Assembly: GCA_938002655.1 (NCBI GenBank)
Contig: CALLAC010000003.1
Location: 62,001 to 126,000, forward strand
Direction: 5' to 3'
Source: an uncultured Cytophagales bacterium
GTDB lineage: Bacteria > Bacteroidota > Bacteroidia > Cytophagales > Thermonemataceae
DNA: 64,000 nucleotides
The stretch's first letter is position 1, and each line of letters opens with the position of its first letter. Shown here piece after piece: positions 55,223-64,000 of this stretch. The position numbers were made by a program, and so were the translations under genes. The notes beneath the pieces were generated by a model. The model was not told the origin of the DNA. It ran no database searches and saw only the letters and a list, made by a program, of their open reading frames with translations.

Positions 55223-55843
55223 ATGAAAATTTTGTGTGTAGGTAAAAATTACGCCAATCATATTGCAGAAATGCAAAGCGAATTTGATAAATTTTCGGGC
55301 GAGCCTGTAGTGTTTCTCAAACCTGATACGGCTTTACTCAAAAATAATGCACCTTTTTATTATCCTGAGTTTAGCAGAGAAATTCATCACGAGGTAGAAG
55401 TTGTAATCAAAATCAGTCGCGAAGGCAAACATATTGAGGAAAAATTTGCTCATAGATACTATGAAGAAATAGGCTTGGGTATCGATTTTACTGCAAGAGA
55501 TTTGCAAGCCAAACTTAAACAAAATAGCTATTCTTGGGAACTTGCAAAAGCCTTTGACGGCTCGGCAGTAATTTCAGAGTTTTTACCTAAAACAGAATTT
55601 ACAGACCTTCAAAATTTGAATTTCTTCCTGGAAGTGAATAGCTCAAAACGGCAAGAAGGGAATACCTCGCTGATGATTTTCAAAATTGATTACATCATTT
55701 CTTTTCTTTCTAAATTTTTCACACTCAAAAAAGGCGACCTTATCTATACAGGTACGCCTGCGGGGGTGGGAGCCGTACAAATTGGCGATAGACTTTGCGG
55801 CTATCTAGAAAATCGGAAAATGTTTGATTTTGAGGTTAAATAA
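55223..55843 (+). CDS. Fumarylacetoacetate hydrolase-family enzyme
   Basis: 206 residues, the short single-domain form (FAHD1/YcgM-like). Blocks: CVGKNYANHIAEM, EPVVFLKPDTALL, IHHEVEVVIKI (metal Glu pair), GLGIDFTARDLQAKL (metal Asp), WELAKAFDGSAVIS and GDLIYTGTPAGVG. The fold hydrolyses acylpyruvates or decarboxylates oxaloacetate. It is too short for fumarylacetoacetase of tyrosine catabolism, so it should not be paired with hpd by name alone. Confidence 0.88.
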   Translation: MKILCVGKNYANHIAEMQSEFDKFSGEPVVFLKPDTALLKNNAPFYYPEFSREIHHEVEVVIKISREGKHIEEKFAHRYYEEIGLGIDFTARDLQAKLKQNSYSWELAKAFDGSAVISEFLPKTEFTDLQNLNFFLEVNSSKRQEGNTSLMIFKIDYIISFLSKFFTLKKGDLIYTGTPAGVGAVQIGDRLCGYLENRKMFDFEVK

Positions 55844-55920
55844 ATTAGAAAATTCTTTGGCTTTTTCTTTAAAAATCATTTACTTGTAAGAAGTTTCTCA
55901 CAAATAAACTTTTCTGTGTT

Positions 55921-56379
55921 ATGCTTGTAGAAAGGGTTAAAAACGTTTTGCTAAATCCCAAACAAGAGTGGGAAGTGAGCAAAGAGGAAAAAATAACTTT
56001 TAGCTCACTGCTCGTAGGTTATGTTGTGCCTCTGTAGCTGATAGGAACGACTGCTCATTTTATTGGTTAGGGACTCATTGGATCAGACTTTGGTTTCGTA
56101 AAAATCAAAGGTATTGGCTTTGGCATCAAAATGGCTATTTCCTACATGGGGCAATCATCGGCTACTGCCTCACTCATTGCGTCAGTGCTTCATATTATTC
56201 CTTCCTTATCTGTGATGAGTATTGTTGGGCTTTATGGAGCTTGGCTGTGGGTATTAGACCTATGAAAAATACTCCCGAAGAAAAAAATAGGCTATGTGGT
56301 AGCCATTATTCTAACATTTATCGTTATTGGTTTTGTGATAGGATTCATTGCAGGGAAAGTTTTCAGTGTAAACCTTTGA
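55921..56379 (+). pseudogene. Decayed Yip1-family membrane protein gene
   Basis: From the ATG at 55921 the frame reads MLVERVKNVLLNPKQEWE, then SLLVGYVVPL before a TAG, LIGTTAHFIG before a TAG, and FGIKMAISYMGQ with SVLHIIPSLSVMSIVGLYGA to a TGA. The expected GIRPMKNTPEEK segment is in a second frame (about 56250-56285), and the sequence returns to frame 1 for IGYVVAIILTFIVIGFVIGF to a stop at 56379. Order and motifs are those of Bacteroidota Yip1-domain proteins, which have five membrane helices. Two stops and two frame changes make it non-functional. Confidence 0.75.
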
Positions 56380-56399
56380 GTTCCTTCTCAATTAAAGTT

Positions 56400-56432
56400 T
56401 CAGGGTTGGAGTTCAAACCCTGATGCTTTTTT
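56400..56432. terminator. Terminator between Yip1 pseudogene and iscA-type gene
   Basis: TCAGGGTT (56400-56407) pairs perfectly with AACCCTGA (56416-56423), followed by TGCTTTTTT. It overlaps the 3' end of the convergent iscA-type gene by two bases. Confidence 0.82.
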
Positions 56433-56757
56433 ATACAGCAAAACTTTCGCCACAGCCACACGTACGCGAAGCATTCGGATTGATAAATTGGAAGCCTTTG
56501 CCATTTAAGCCATCAGAAAAATCGAGTGTTGTTCCCAGCAGATACAACAGGCTTTTCTTATCTACTACAATCTTGATGCCTTTGTCTTCAAAAACTTCAT
56601 CGGTAGGCTGAATATTGCTATCAAACTGCAAATCGTACATCAAGCCCGAACAGCCCCCACCTTTTACAGCTACTCGAATGTTATGCTCATCAGAAAAACC
56701 TTCTTTTCTACGAATTTCAATGATTTTTTCTTTGGCTTTTTCGGTTATATTTATCAT
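56431..56757 (-). CDS. A-type iron-sulfur carrier (IscA/ErpA/SufA family)
   Basis: 108 residues from the ATG at 56757 (MINITEKAKEKI); the frame runs on upstream, but the family starts here. The three cluster-binding cysteines are GGGCSGLMY and the CGCGESF end. Carries or inserts [Fe-S] clusters. No other isc or suf genes are beside it. A -7 box TAGTTTTG lies at 56782-56789. Confidence 0.93.
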   Translation of the reverse strand: MINITEKAKEKIIEIRRKEGFSDEHNIRVAVKGGGCSGLMYDLQFDSNIQPTDEVFEDKGIKIVVDKKSLLYLLGTTLDFSDGLNGKGFQFINPNASRTCGCGESFAV

Positions 56758-56871
56758 ACTTTTTCTGTTTGTTTTTGCAAGCAAAACTAAAATTTTTCTC
56801 AAAAAGTTCAATTTTCAGCATCTTGCAAGCATTTCAAGAAATGATTAATTTGCAAGCCTTTTAGGTATTAT

Positions 56872-58053
56872 ATGGAAAATGTAGTTTTAAAATCAGGCAG
56901 AGAGCGTTCTGTAGCAAACCGACACGCCTGGATTTACTCAGGAGCTATCAAAGAGTTTCCTAAAAAAGCCGAGCAAGGTGATATTGTACGAGTAACAGAT
57001 AATAAATACAACTTTTTAGGTTATGGCTTTTATGCCCCTAAAAATCAAATTGCCTGCCGAATGTTTTATTTCGGGAAAAAAGAAGTAGAGTTGCAAGATA
57101 ATTTTTGGAAAGAAAAAATTTGGCGAGCCTTTGAACTACGCAAAAAATATGTACTTAGCCCAAGTACCAATGCCTACCGACTGCTTTTTTCCGAAGGAGA
57201 TAGCTTGCCTGGTGTTATTGTAGATGTATACGATACGGTGGCTTCGGTACAGATTTTACACAGAGGTATTGAAAAAATATACCCTATCATCATTGATGCT
57301 TTACGTGAGATAGGGCTCAATTATATTTACCTCAAAACCAAAGAAAACAGCCGTAGGCTGGAACAGATTGATATTGCCGAAGGTTGGGTGGATAACCTTG
57401 CCCCCCAAGAAAAAACTATAATTTCTGAAAATGGCTTGCTTTTTGAAGTAGATGTAGAAAAAGGACAAAAAACAGGCTTTTTTCTTGACCAAAGAGAAAA
57501 CCGAGCTTTACTGAAATCTTATGCCAAAGGCAAAAGAGTGCTGAATACGTTTAGCTATACAGGCGGTTTCAGCGTGTATGCGGTAGCAGGCAAAGCAGAA
57601 GAAGTTATTTCGGTAGATATTTCCAAAGAAGTTTGTATAGAAGCAGAAAAAAATGTACAAATGAACTTTCCTACTTATGGCAAACATCAAGCTTTTGCCG
57701 AAGATTGCTTTTTGTATCTGAAAAAAATTCCTGAAAACTACTACGACCTAATTGTTTTAGACCCACCTGCTTTTGCCAAAACAGCTCAAAATGTACCTAA
57801 TGCGGCTCGTGGATACAAAGAAATCAATATGCAGGCTTTCAAGAAAATACAAAGTGGCGGTTTGGTTTTTACATTTTCTTGTTCGGGCAGTGTAGATAGA
57901 GATTTGTTCCGTAAAATTGTGTTTGGTGCAGCGGCAGATGTAGGCAGAGATATTAAAATTTTACATCAACTCACCCAACCACCCGACCACCCCATTAGTA
58001 TCTACCACCCCGAAAGCGAATACTTGAAAGGTTTAGTGCTTTATGTGAGCTGA
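56872..58053 (+). CDS. RlmI-like 23S rRNA cytosine-C5 methyltransferase
   Basis: 393 residues. N-terminal PUA domain (MENVVLKSGRERSVANRH to about 80), central EEHEE-type domain, then a class I SAM methyltransferase: GQKTGFFLDQRENRALL, VLNTFSYTGGFSVYA (SAM loop), VISVDISKEVCIEAEKN, LIVLDPPAFAK and FTFSCSGSVDRDLF, which holds the catalytic Cys. This order matches RlmI, which makes m5C1962 in 23S rRNA; close paralogues with other sites exist. Confidence 0.88.
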   Translation: MENVVLKSGRERSVANRHAWIYSGAIKEFPKKAEQGDIVRVTDNKYNFLGYGFYAPKNQIACRMFYFGKKEVELQDNFWKEKIWRAFELRKKYVLSPSTNAYRLLFSEGDSLPGVIVDVYDTVASVQILHRGIEKIYPIIIDALREIGLNYIYLKTKENSRRLEQIDIAEGWVDNLAPQEKTIISENGLLFEVDVEKGQKTGFFLDQRENRALLKSYAKGKRVLNTFSYTGGFSVYAVAGKAEEVISVDISKEVCIEAEKNVQMNFPTYGKHQAFAEDCFLYLKKIPENYYDLIVLDPPAFAKTAQNVPNAARGYKEINMQAFKKIQSGGLVFTFSCSGSVDRDLFRKIVFGAAADVGRDIKILHQLTQPPDHPISIYHPESEYLKGLVLYVS

Positions 58054-58109
58054 AACTGATCGAAAGGCAACAAGAAACAAGAAAATAAGATTTGGGAGTA
58101 TAGTTCCAA

Positions 58110-60926
58110 CTATCTATCATAGGTAGTGCGGCGGCGTTCTACTTTCAAATCGCGTAAAGTAGCGGCATTGGCATTGAAGCGGAAGAAATAAGACTGAAAT
58201 TGCCCAAAAGGTTGCCAATCAAAGCTCATTTGCCAGCAGTGTAAATTGCGTGTAAAGCTAAATTGCGAAGGACCAAACCCTTTGGCTCTAAAATCATAAC
58301 TACTATTGAATGACAATTTCCAATTTTTCGTAAGGCTTACATCACCCGAAAAATTAAACGTTTGGGTAAAGTTTTCTTGTATAGCGGCAAAATTATAGCT
58401 CAAATTGTAATTAAGCACCAAACTCCACGTGACATCGAAATCTACATATCGATTGATACTTGCCAATGGGTTTTGTACAGTGCTGGTTTGCAAGCCTTGC
58501 GTATTGCCCATAGGGTTCAGCAAATTGCTCGGCATATTACTTTCCTCTGCCGCACCTCGTCCCAAACTTACAGATGTCGTAGGGGCTTGCGTAGTAGTTT
58601 TTTTCTTGAAAAATTCAGGATTAAGTACAGTAGAAAAGCTCAAATTCGCAGAAGTAATTTTCCCCAAACGTCCTTTTTCCCAGGCCAAATCAAAAGTTTT
58701 TTCTTTACGAATTTGATTGTTGATGAGCGTATCGCGATACAGATAAGGGTCTAAACTCGCACTAAGTCCAATATCCAAACGGTTCAAAAGACGCACACGC
58801 GTATTCATACTTACATTTGCCCAAGCGTATTGATTTTTGGAGCGGTCGGCAAGCATATTATAAGAGGTGTTCAAGCCGATTTCATCTAGCAATGAAATAA
58901 CCTGTGGCTTAGCTTTATCCGAAGTATCGTTTTTGGGTAAAACTTTTGCCTCAATTTTATTACGCAAATTGATAAAAACCGAACCTGATTGCCCCTGGCC
59001 TGGTGCCCCTTCAAAAATAGGTAAGTCCTGATAAATCGGTAAAAAGACAGTTTGGTTGTTTGCTATGCGTACAGGTTTGTAGCCAGTTTGTACATTTTGC
59101 TGATAAAAACCAAACTTTGCTTGCGAAAAATCGGGGGCATAAGAAAGTGAAACATTCGGAATAATGGTGTGCCGAATAGCTTGCAAGCGTCCTTTGCTTT
59201 TAGGGAAATTATAAAATCCGTAAATATTGGTAGAAAAACCCAAAGAAAAGTTGTAGCGGTAGGTACTGCCCCAACGGCGAGAAGTATCTACTTTTACCGC
59301 ACCCCGCAAAGTATTGGTTTGGGGGTCAAGAGTTTCTTGCCAGCTATACGCTAAGCGTTTTTGATGAAATGTTTGAGAAATATTGAAACCAAAATTTCCA
59401 TTAAAGTAACGCAAAATTTTGAAAGGAGCAGAAAGTGTGCTATTGTGGGTAATATTGAGCCGAGCATTTTGCAGAAAAAGCCCGAAGTTTTCAGGACGAA
59501 AGGCATAAATGCTATCTTTACGGCGTTGGGTGGTTTCGAAACCGAAACCACTTGTACCCTGAATTTGGTTGGTAATGGTATGGTTGGTAGTCAGGTTGTA
59601 ATTTATCCCAATCGTAGAAAATAAACTTTTAGGACTTTTGACTAAAGTTTTGAAGGGAAAAATTTGGTTCATAGTAAAGTTGAAATCGGGCAAATTGAGC
59701 GTAACCAGATTTCTTTGTAAATCTTGTTGATGACGCCCCGCCAAAGCAAGCGAAAAAGGTAAGCCTCTGAAACTTTTAGAATAATTTACTGCTGAATTGA
59801 GATTGGTAGTAATGAGTTGGTTGATATTGGTAACACTGGTCTGATTGAAACGAGAACTCGCAATATTGGCATTAGCCGAAAAATTGCCTGTTCCTTTGGT
59901 TTCAGGGCGATGATTCCACGTAAGACTAAACTGCCCTGTTTTATTACGATTGAACTCGTCCAAAGGTCTATCCCAAAGGCTTCGATAGCTGAAATTAAAG
60001 CCACCATTGAAAGCATAGCGTTTCTTGTAATTGCTCGTAACGGCAAAGCCCCAGTTGCCGTAGGTGTAGATTTCGGTAGTAAGTGTAGCATCAATATAGT
60101 CGCTAATTGCCCAATAATAGCCTCCTCCACGCAAGAAAAAGCCATTTTCACGCGATTCGCCATATTCGGGTATGATAATACCCGAAACTTTTTCTTTGGG
60201 TTTGGGGAAAATACCGAAGGCAAAACCCAAAGGTGTAGGCACGCCGCCTACTTCCATATAAAAAGGACCTGCAATAACATTCTGATTTTTGGTAACCTTA
60301 ATTTTTCGAGCTACAATCCGAAAATGTGGATTAACTAAATCGCAGGTAGTATAATGTCCATCGCGAATGCAAAGCTCATTTTCAGCATCTTTTTTTACAC
60401 GTTTTCCTGCTACAAAACCTTCGCCTTGTTTAGTTACAATGCTGAAAATCAATCCTTTTTGGGTTTGTAAATTGTAATCTACCGAGTCCATAGCAAAAGT
60501 TTCGCTACCTTCTTTGAGTTGTGGTTTATCAAGCAATTTTTTCTGAGTACTGTCCTGCTTGGGGCGAGCTTTTACGATTTGCGTGCTTAAATCTACATAA
60601 ATTTTTGCCGCTTTGAGTTGTGTTTCGCCGTAGTCAATTTGGGCTTTTTCGTACATTGCGGCTTTTTTCTTTTTGATTTGTATTTTTACTGAGTCTTTTG
60701 CCTGAAATTTCACCGTAGTACGAATTTCCGAAGCATTTTTAGTTTTAGGAAGTGTATCACGGGGGCTTGTGGTACGGATTTTGCCCACACTATCCAGACT
60801 TATTTGCAAGGTATCGGCTCTTTGTGCTTGAGCAAAAAAATAAAAAAATAGCAAAAAAATAGCTAAAAATTTGAATTTTGAGTTTTGAAGTTTGAAATCT
60901 TGAAAAAAAAATGATAATTTTATGCT
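58110..60926 (-). CDS. lptD: LptD-like outer-membrane LPS-assembly protein, start codon uncertain
   Basis: About 940 residues. The 5' end is unclear: no ATG or good TTG precedes the signal peptide (LAIFLLFFYFFAQAQ), although the frame is open to 61211 through the divergent amidase gene. The end used here is an ATA placing about 16 residues before the leader. The N-terminal beta-jellyroll/OstA part (about 100-260) includes QTQKGLIFSIVTKQGEGF and DLVNPHFRI. The rest is a large beta barrel rich in Tyr, Phe, Asn and Thr. Its role is to insert LPS in the outer leaflet. Confidence 0.85.
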   Translation of the reverse strand, partial: SIKLSFFFQDFKLQNSKFKFLAIFLLFFYFFAQAQRADTLQISLDSVGKIRTTSPRDTLPKTKNASEIRTTVKFQAKDSVKIQIKKKKAAMYEKAQIDYGETQLKAAKIYVDLSTQIVKARPKQDSTQKKLLDKPQLKEGSETFAMDSVDYNLQTQKGLIFSIVTKQGEGFVAGKRVKKDAENELCIRDGHYTTCDLVNPHFRIVARKIKVTKNQNVIAGPFYMEVGGVPTPLGFAFGIFPKPKEKVSGIIIPEYGESRENGFFLRGGGYYWAISDYIDATLTTEIYTYGNWGFAVTSNYKKRYAFNGGFNFSYRSLWDRPLDEFNRNKTGQFSLTWNHRPETKGTGNFSANANIASSRFNQTSVTNINQLITTNLNSAVNYSKSFRGLPFSLALAGRHQQDLQRNLVTLNLPDFNFTMNQIFPFKTLVKSPKSLFSTIGINYNLTTNHTITNQIQGTSGFGFETTQRRKDSIYAFRPENFGLFLQNARLNITHNSTLSAPFKILRYFNGNFGFNISQTFHQKRLAYSWQETLDPQTNTLRGAVKVDTSRRWGSTYRYNFSLGFSTNIYGFYNFPKSKGRLQAIRHTIIPNVSLSYAPDFSQAKFGFYQQNVQTGYKPVRIANNQTVFLPIYQDLPIFEGAPGQGQSGSVFINLRNKIEAKVLPKNDTSDKAKPQVISLLDEIGLNTSYNMLADRSKNQYAWANVSMNTRVRLLNRLDIGLSASLDPYLYRDTLINNQIRKEKTFDLAWEKGRLGKITSANLSFSTVLNPEFFKKKTTTQAPTTSVSLGRGAAEESNMPSNLLNPMGNTQGLQTSTVQNPLASINRYVDFDVTWSLVLNYNLSYNFAAIQENFTQTFNFSGDVSLTKNWKLSFNSSYDFRAKGFGPSQFSFTRNLHCWQMSFDWQPFGQFQSYFFRFNANAATLRDLKVERRRTTYDR

Positions 60927-61059
60927 TGTTGGTAAGCAGTTTTTAAAAAACACCAAACAAATTCGAATAAAAAATCTTATATTTGCCTTGTTAATATGTT
61001 TCACAAGTTCAATGATAAAGAAATATGCAAAATGCCTTGCAAAAAATTCCTGCAAAGCT

Positions 61060-61878
61060 ATGAAAAAAAAGCATAGTTGGGGTACTTTTTCGTTAGCAAT
61101 TATCGTGCTAATATTTTTGTGTTTGGCTTTGGTTTTCCCTAAAAAGCCTTTACTGTACAAGATTCGTACCGTAGTGATAGACCCCGGACACGGCGGACAC
61201 GACCCCGGCACTATTCACCCTAAAAAAAATATTCAAGAAAAAGATATTGTGTTGCCCGTAGCATTGGAGCTCGGAGCTACTATCAAAAAATATCTGCCCG
61301 AAGTAAATGTAGTGTATACTCGTACTACCGATACTTTTGTAGAACTTTACAAAAGAGCCGAAATTGCTAATCGTAGCAATGCCGACGTATTTATTTCTTT
61401 GCATTGCAACGCAATGGATATTAAAAAAGATAAGAAAAAAGCAGAAGTAAAAGGTTTAGAAGTATTCGTAATGGGACCTCATGCCAACCAAGAAAACCTA
61501 GAAGTTGCCAAACGCGAAAATGCCGTTATCCTTTTAGAAGATAACTACAAAAAAAATTATAGTGGCTTTGACCCTAATTCGCCACAAGCTCATATTATCA
61601 TGACTTCCATTCAGAACAATTATCTTGAAAATAGCCTGCATTTGGCTACACTGATTGATAAGCAGTTCAACGAACGATTGCATCGCCCTACACGTGGTAT
61701 CAAGCAAGCGGGCTTCGTGGTATTACGTAGAGTAGCTTGCACAAGCATTTTGGTAGAACTTGGCTACATAACTAATGACGAAGAAGTAGAATACATGACA
61801 GACACTTGGAACCAGACACTAATGGCTTCAGCAATTTATAGAGCATTCCGAGATTTTAAGAATGAAGTGGAAAAATAA
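61060..61878 (+). CDS. N-acetylmuramoyl-L-alanine amidase (Amidase_3)
   Basis: 272 residues from the ATG at 61060 (MKKKHSWGTFSLAIIVLIF). A single membrane helix or signal anchor is followed by the zinc amidase domain: VVIDPGHGGHDPGT, YTRTTDTFVELYKRAEIAN, VFISLHCNAMDI and ILVELGYITNDEE. Cleaves the peptide from MurNAc in peptidoglycan, for cell separation or recycling. A longer frame starts at 60922, but this ATG fits the membrane anchor. A -7-like box TATATTTG lies at 60978-60985. Confidence 0.92.
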   Translation: MKKKHSWGTFSLAIIVLIFLCLALVFPKKPLLYKIRTVVIDPGHGGHDPGTIHPKKNIQEKDIVLPVALELGATIKKYLPEVNVVYTRTTDTFVELYKRAEIANRSNADVFISLHCNAMDIKKDKKKAEVKGLEVFVMGPHANQENLEVAKRENAVILLEDNYKKNYSGFDPNSPQAHIIMTSIQNNYLENSLHLATLIDKQFNERLHRPTRGIKQAGFVVLRRVACTSILVELGYITNDEEVEYMTDTWNQTLMASAIYRAFRDFKNEVEK

Positions 61879-61953
61879 TGTCTTGTTTACAATTCCTTTT
61901 GAACAAATTCGCTGATATTTTGTTATTAAATTCGAACTTTCGTATATTCTCTG

Positions 61954-62535
61954 ATGGTAGTATTAAAAATTTTCGCCAAAATTCTCCTGTTCTTTTCGGG
62001 TTGGAAAGTAGTAGGACAAATTCCCAAAGTTGCTAAAACAGTAATGGTTGCCGCACCACATACAAGCAACTGGGATTTTTATTATACAATGGTAATTTTT
62101 TCAGCTTTGGGCGTACGAATACGCTTTTTAGGAAAAAAAAGTCTCTTCAAATTTCCGTTAGGATTGCTGATGCGTTTTTTCGGTGGAATACCCGTAGATA
62201 GAACAAAAAGTAACAACTTGGTGAGTAGCGCTGCTGAAATAATTCGCCAATCTGAAAAAATTATCTTGCTTGTGCCCGTAGAAGGTACGCGTAGCTATAC
62301 CGAAGGATGGAAGTCAGGATTTTACTACATTGCCCAAGAAGCTAATGTACCCATTAGTTTGGGTTTTTTAGATTACGCACGCAAAGAAGGTGGTTTCTTT
62401 GATGCGTTATTTTATCCATCAGGCAACTATGTAGAAGATTTGGAGAAAATCCAACTCTACTATAAAGATATTCAAGGTAAATATCCTGAAAAATCATCGC
62501 TATATCAGAAATTTGGCAATAAGATAACAAAATGA
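61954..62535 (+). CDS. PlsC-like 1-acylglycerol-3-phosphate acyltransferase
   Basis: 193 residues. A membrane segment near the start, then the acyltransferase motifs HTSNWD (HX4D catalytic), GGIPVDRT and PVEGTRS. The compact size fits the short PlsC-related group of Bacteroidota. Acylates lysophosphatidic acid or a related lipid. PlsY at the left edge is the preceding enzyme of the pathway. The gene ends in a perfect terminator hairpin that overlaps its stop. Confidence 0.87.
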   Translation: MVVLKIFAKILLFFSGWKVVGQIPKVAKTVMVAAPHTSNWDFYYTMVIFSALGVRIRFLGKKSLFKFPLGLLMRFFGGIPVDRTKSNNLVSSAAEIIRQSEKIILLVPVEGTRSYTEGWKSGFYYIAQEANVPISLGFLDYARKEGGFFDALFYPSGNYVEDLEKIQLYYKDIQGKYPEKSSLYQKFGNKITK

Positions 62536-62559
62536 AAAGGAGGTAAGAAACCTCCTTTT
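62535..62559 (+). terminator. Terminator of the plsC-like gene
   Basis: AAAAGGAGGT (62535-62544) pairs perfectly with ACCTCCTTTT (62550-62559) around a 5-base loop. The left arm starts at the last base of the stop codon. Confidence 0.85.
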
Positions 62560-62648
62560 ACACTGCTATCATCAAACCTTTGGTAGCTTCGATGAGCAAG
62601 GCTATTTGAATGATAAGAAAAAACTAATTTTTCAAAAAAAAATACCTC

Positions 62649-62678
62649 ACCTATAAGGTTTCAAAAAACCTCATAGGT
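62649..62678. repeat. Hairpin in the plsC-usp interval
   Basis: ACCTATaAGGTTT (62649-62661) pairs with AAACCTcATAGGT (62666-62678) with one mismatch around a 4-base loop. It could be a terminator for the minus-strand usp gene or a remnant of a repeat element. The surrounding 200 bases hold no gene. Confidence 0.6.
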
Positions 62679-62741
62679 TGGGTGCACCCTTAAAGAAATG
62701 CTATAAGCCTATATTAAAGAAGCAAACTTACAATCAGTTAT

Positions 62742-63590
62742 TTATTTCTTTAAAGGAATTGCCAGCACAGGTATTTCTGAATGGTTGATGGTATCTTCGG
62801 TAATACTACCCAAGAAAAGATGGGCTAATCCTTTGCGTTGGTGCGTAGCCATTACTATTAAATCAGCTTTCACTTCACGAGCAAATTCAATAATAGCATT
62901 TTCTTCGTCGAATACATTTTGTTGGCTAATAAAAATTTCGGCTTGTTGCAAGCCAGAACTGTTCAATAAGCTGTTTTTGCGTTCTTCAATTGCTTGCTCG
63001 CTTTGTAAATGAGCGGGATTGTTGAGATACAACAGATGTACCTTGCCGTTAAAAATATTCTGCATTTCAGCAAATTTTTTAAACGCCTTTTCTTGCTCAG
63101 GACGAAGAGTTGTAGGGAAAACAATACTTTTGAACTCATAGGCGACTTTATTGGGTACAGCTAAAACGGGACAAGGAGCATTGCGTACTACTTTTTCTGT
63201 ATTAGAGCCTACGAGCATTTCTTTCATACCTGTGGCTCCTTGTGTTCCCATTACTATCAGGTCAATATTTTCGCGGTGGCATACTTCCTCAATTACGTCA
63301 ACCAACAAGCCACTTTCTACAAGTGTACTGACTTTTATATCGCCCAAATCCATATCTGCGGCAATTTTCTGCAAAGTTCTATCCAAGCTATCATTTACCA
63401 TTTGGAGATAGCTTTGCTCTTTTTCTTTGTCATAGTAATAGTATTCAGCAATAGGCATTGCCGCAACTGCCATTTCATTGGCATTAAGTAAGAAAATTTC
63501 TGCTTTCGTTTTTTGGGCAATATTCACTGCGGTTTGCAAAGCCTTTTCTGCAAACTCTGAAAAATCGGTAGGGACAAGAATCTTTCTCAT
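62742..63590 (-). CDS. Tandem universal stress protein (UspA family)
   Basis: 282 residues with two Usp domains in a row. Domain 1 starts MRKILVPTDFSEFAEKAL and has the nucleotide-loop region VMGTQGATGMKEMLVGSNTE. Domain 2 (about 150-282) has VMATHQRKGLAHLFLGSITE and ends in SEIPVLAIPL. G-x2-G-x9-G(S/T) patterns suggest ATP binding. Involved in stress or starvation responses; no specific partner visible. Confidence 0.92.
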   Translation of the reverse strand: MRKILVPTDFSEFAEKALQTAVNIAQKTKAEIFLLNANEMAVAAMPIAEYYYYDKEKEQSYLQMVNDSLDRTLQKIAADMDLGDIKVSTLVESGLLVDVIEEVCHRENIDLIVMGTQGATGMKEMLVGSNTEKVVRNAPCPVLAVPNKVAYEFKSIVFPTTLRPEQEKAFKKFAEMQNIFNGKVHLLYLNNPAHLQSEQAIEERKNSLLNSSGLQQAEIFISQQNVFDEENAIIEFAREVKADLIVMATHQRKGLAHLFLGSITEDTINHSEIPVLAIPLKK

Positions 63591-63673
63591 ATGTTTTTGA
63601 TTTTTTTACGAAAGATAAAAGCCCTGTCAGAAAAAAAGTATGATAAAAAGCATAAAAAAAGATGATTTTAGTA

Positions 63674-63704
63674 GAAAAAGCCCTTGCTTATGAAGAACAA
63701 GGGC
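63674..63704 (-). terminator. Terminator downstream of rho
   Basis: GCCCTTG (63680-63686) pairs with CAAGGGC (63698-63704). On the minus strand it is followed by TTTTTC, ending the rho transcript. Confidence 0.85.
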
Positions 63705-63714
63705 AAAAGAAGGG

Positions 63715-64000
63715 CTAACCATTCATTGAGTTCAAAAATTCCATATTGTCTTTGGTATCGGTCATTTTTTCGATAAGGAAGTTCATTGCCTCGGTAGCGT
63801 TCATATCGGTCATATATTTCCTCAAAATCCAAACTCGGTTGAGTTCTTCTTTGGTAAGTAGTAAATCCTCCCGACGCGTACCCGAAGCAGGAATATCGAT
63901 GGCAGGATAAATACGCTTATCAGCAAGTTTTCTATCTAGTTGCAATTCCATATTGCCGGTACCTTTGAATTCTTCAAAAATCACTTCGTCCATACGCGAA
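63715..64000 (-). CDS. rho: Transcription termination factor Rho (C-terminal part, continues beyond window)
   Basis: 94 visible residues ending at a stop at 63715. The stretch [19 protein letters not shown], followed by [16 protein letters not shown] and [11 protein letters not shown], is the conserved end of the Rho ATPase domain. The gene is open at the window edge. Rho is an RNA-dependent hexameric helicase that ends transcription; the tail here ([12 protein letters not shown]) is of ordinary length. Confidence 0.96.
   Translation of the reverse strand, partial: SRMDEVIFEEFKGTGNMELQLDRKLADKRIYPAIDIPASGTRREDLLLTKEELNRVWILRKYMTDMNATEAMNFLIEKMTDTKDNMEFLNSMNG

Overview
The window reads as chromosomal DNA of a Bacteroidota bacterium, most likely a Cytophagales-like lineage. 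It is AT-rich and densely packed. The promoters follow the Bacteroidota pattern TTTG-N20-TAnnTTTG rather than the E. coli one. It also carries a PKD protein with a type IX secretion (T9SS) C-terminal domain, a Bacteroidota-type LptD, TPR proteins fused to a SpoIIE phosphatase, and TlpA/DUF4369 and PhoD-like enzymes typical of the phylum. I do not assign a genus.

Layout. 1-10 kb: PlsY (cut by the window edge), an SH3/TPR membrane protein, tRNA-Lys(UUU), a TlpA-type thioredoxin, a PhoD-like phosphatase, a secreted helical protein, an M1 peptidase and a TPR/SpoIIE phosphatase. 10-15.3 kb: two gene-poor gaps hold relics of IS66 and IS5-type transposases on either side of Sua5, a TerB-like protein, S15 and a photolyase. 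15.3-26 kb: FtsW, PdxJ, a MenE-like ligase, TPR and coiled-coil proteins, a flavin reductase, a broken DUF3667-like gene, a HAMP-GAF sensor and a Tgt that lacks its usual zinc ligands. 26-30.6 kb: a RavA-like MoxR ATPase, a uridine kinase operon and HPPD.

30.7-34.9 kb, minus strand, is the most distinctive block. Six co-directional genes surround an MbnP homologue and an MbnH-like di-haem peroxidase, with Cys- and His-rich small proteins and a putative outer-membrane protein whose mature N-terminus is CEICGCG. This looks like a copper-handling module with no methanobactin genes in view. It has a good promoter and an internal terminator-like hairpin between mbnP and mbnH.

35-48.7 kb: AccD, CapA-like and LysE-like proteins, the propeller/PKD/T9SS protein, a PstS-like lipoprotein with two TPR proteins and no PstCAB, a sodium-solute symporter, a phospholipase-C-like protein and a fatty-acid desaturase. 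48.8-64 kb: DPP4, a peroxiredoxin, a 5'-nucleotidase-like phosphatase, a GT39-like membrane protein, NadC, a FAH-family enzyme, a Yip1 pseudogene, an IscA-type protein, an RlmI-like methyltransferase, LptD divergent from a cell-wall amidase, a PlsC-like acyltransferase, a tandem Usp and the 3' part of rho.

Most of the window is housekeeping and envelope biology. The unusual content is the copper block, the paired IS66 relics with a shared internal deletion, the zinc-less Tgt, a possible pore-forming-toxin-like secreted protein, and several hairpins and decayed genes.
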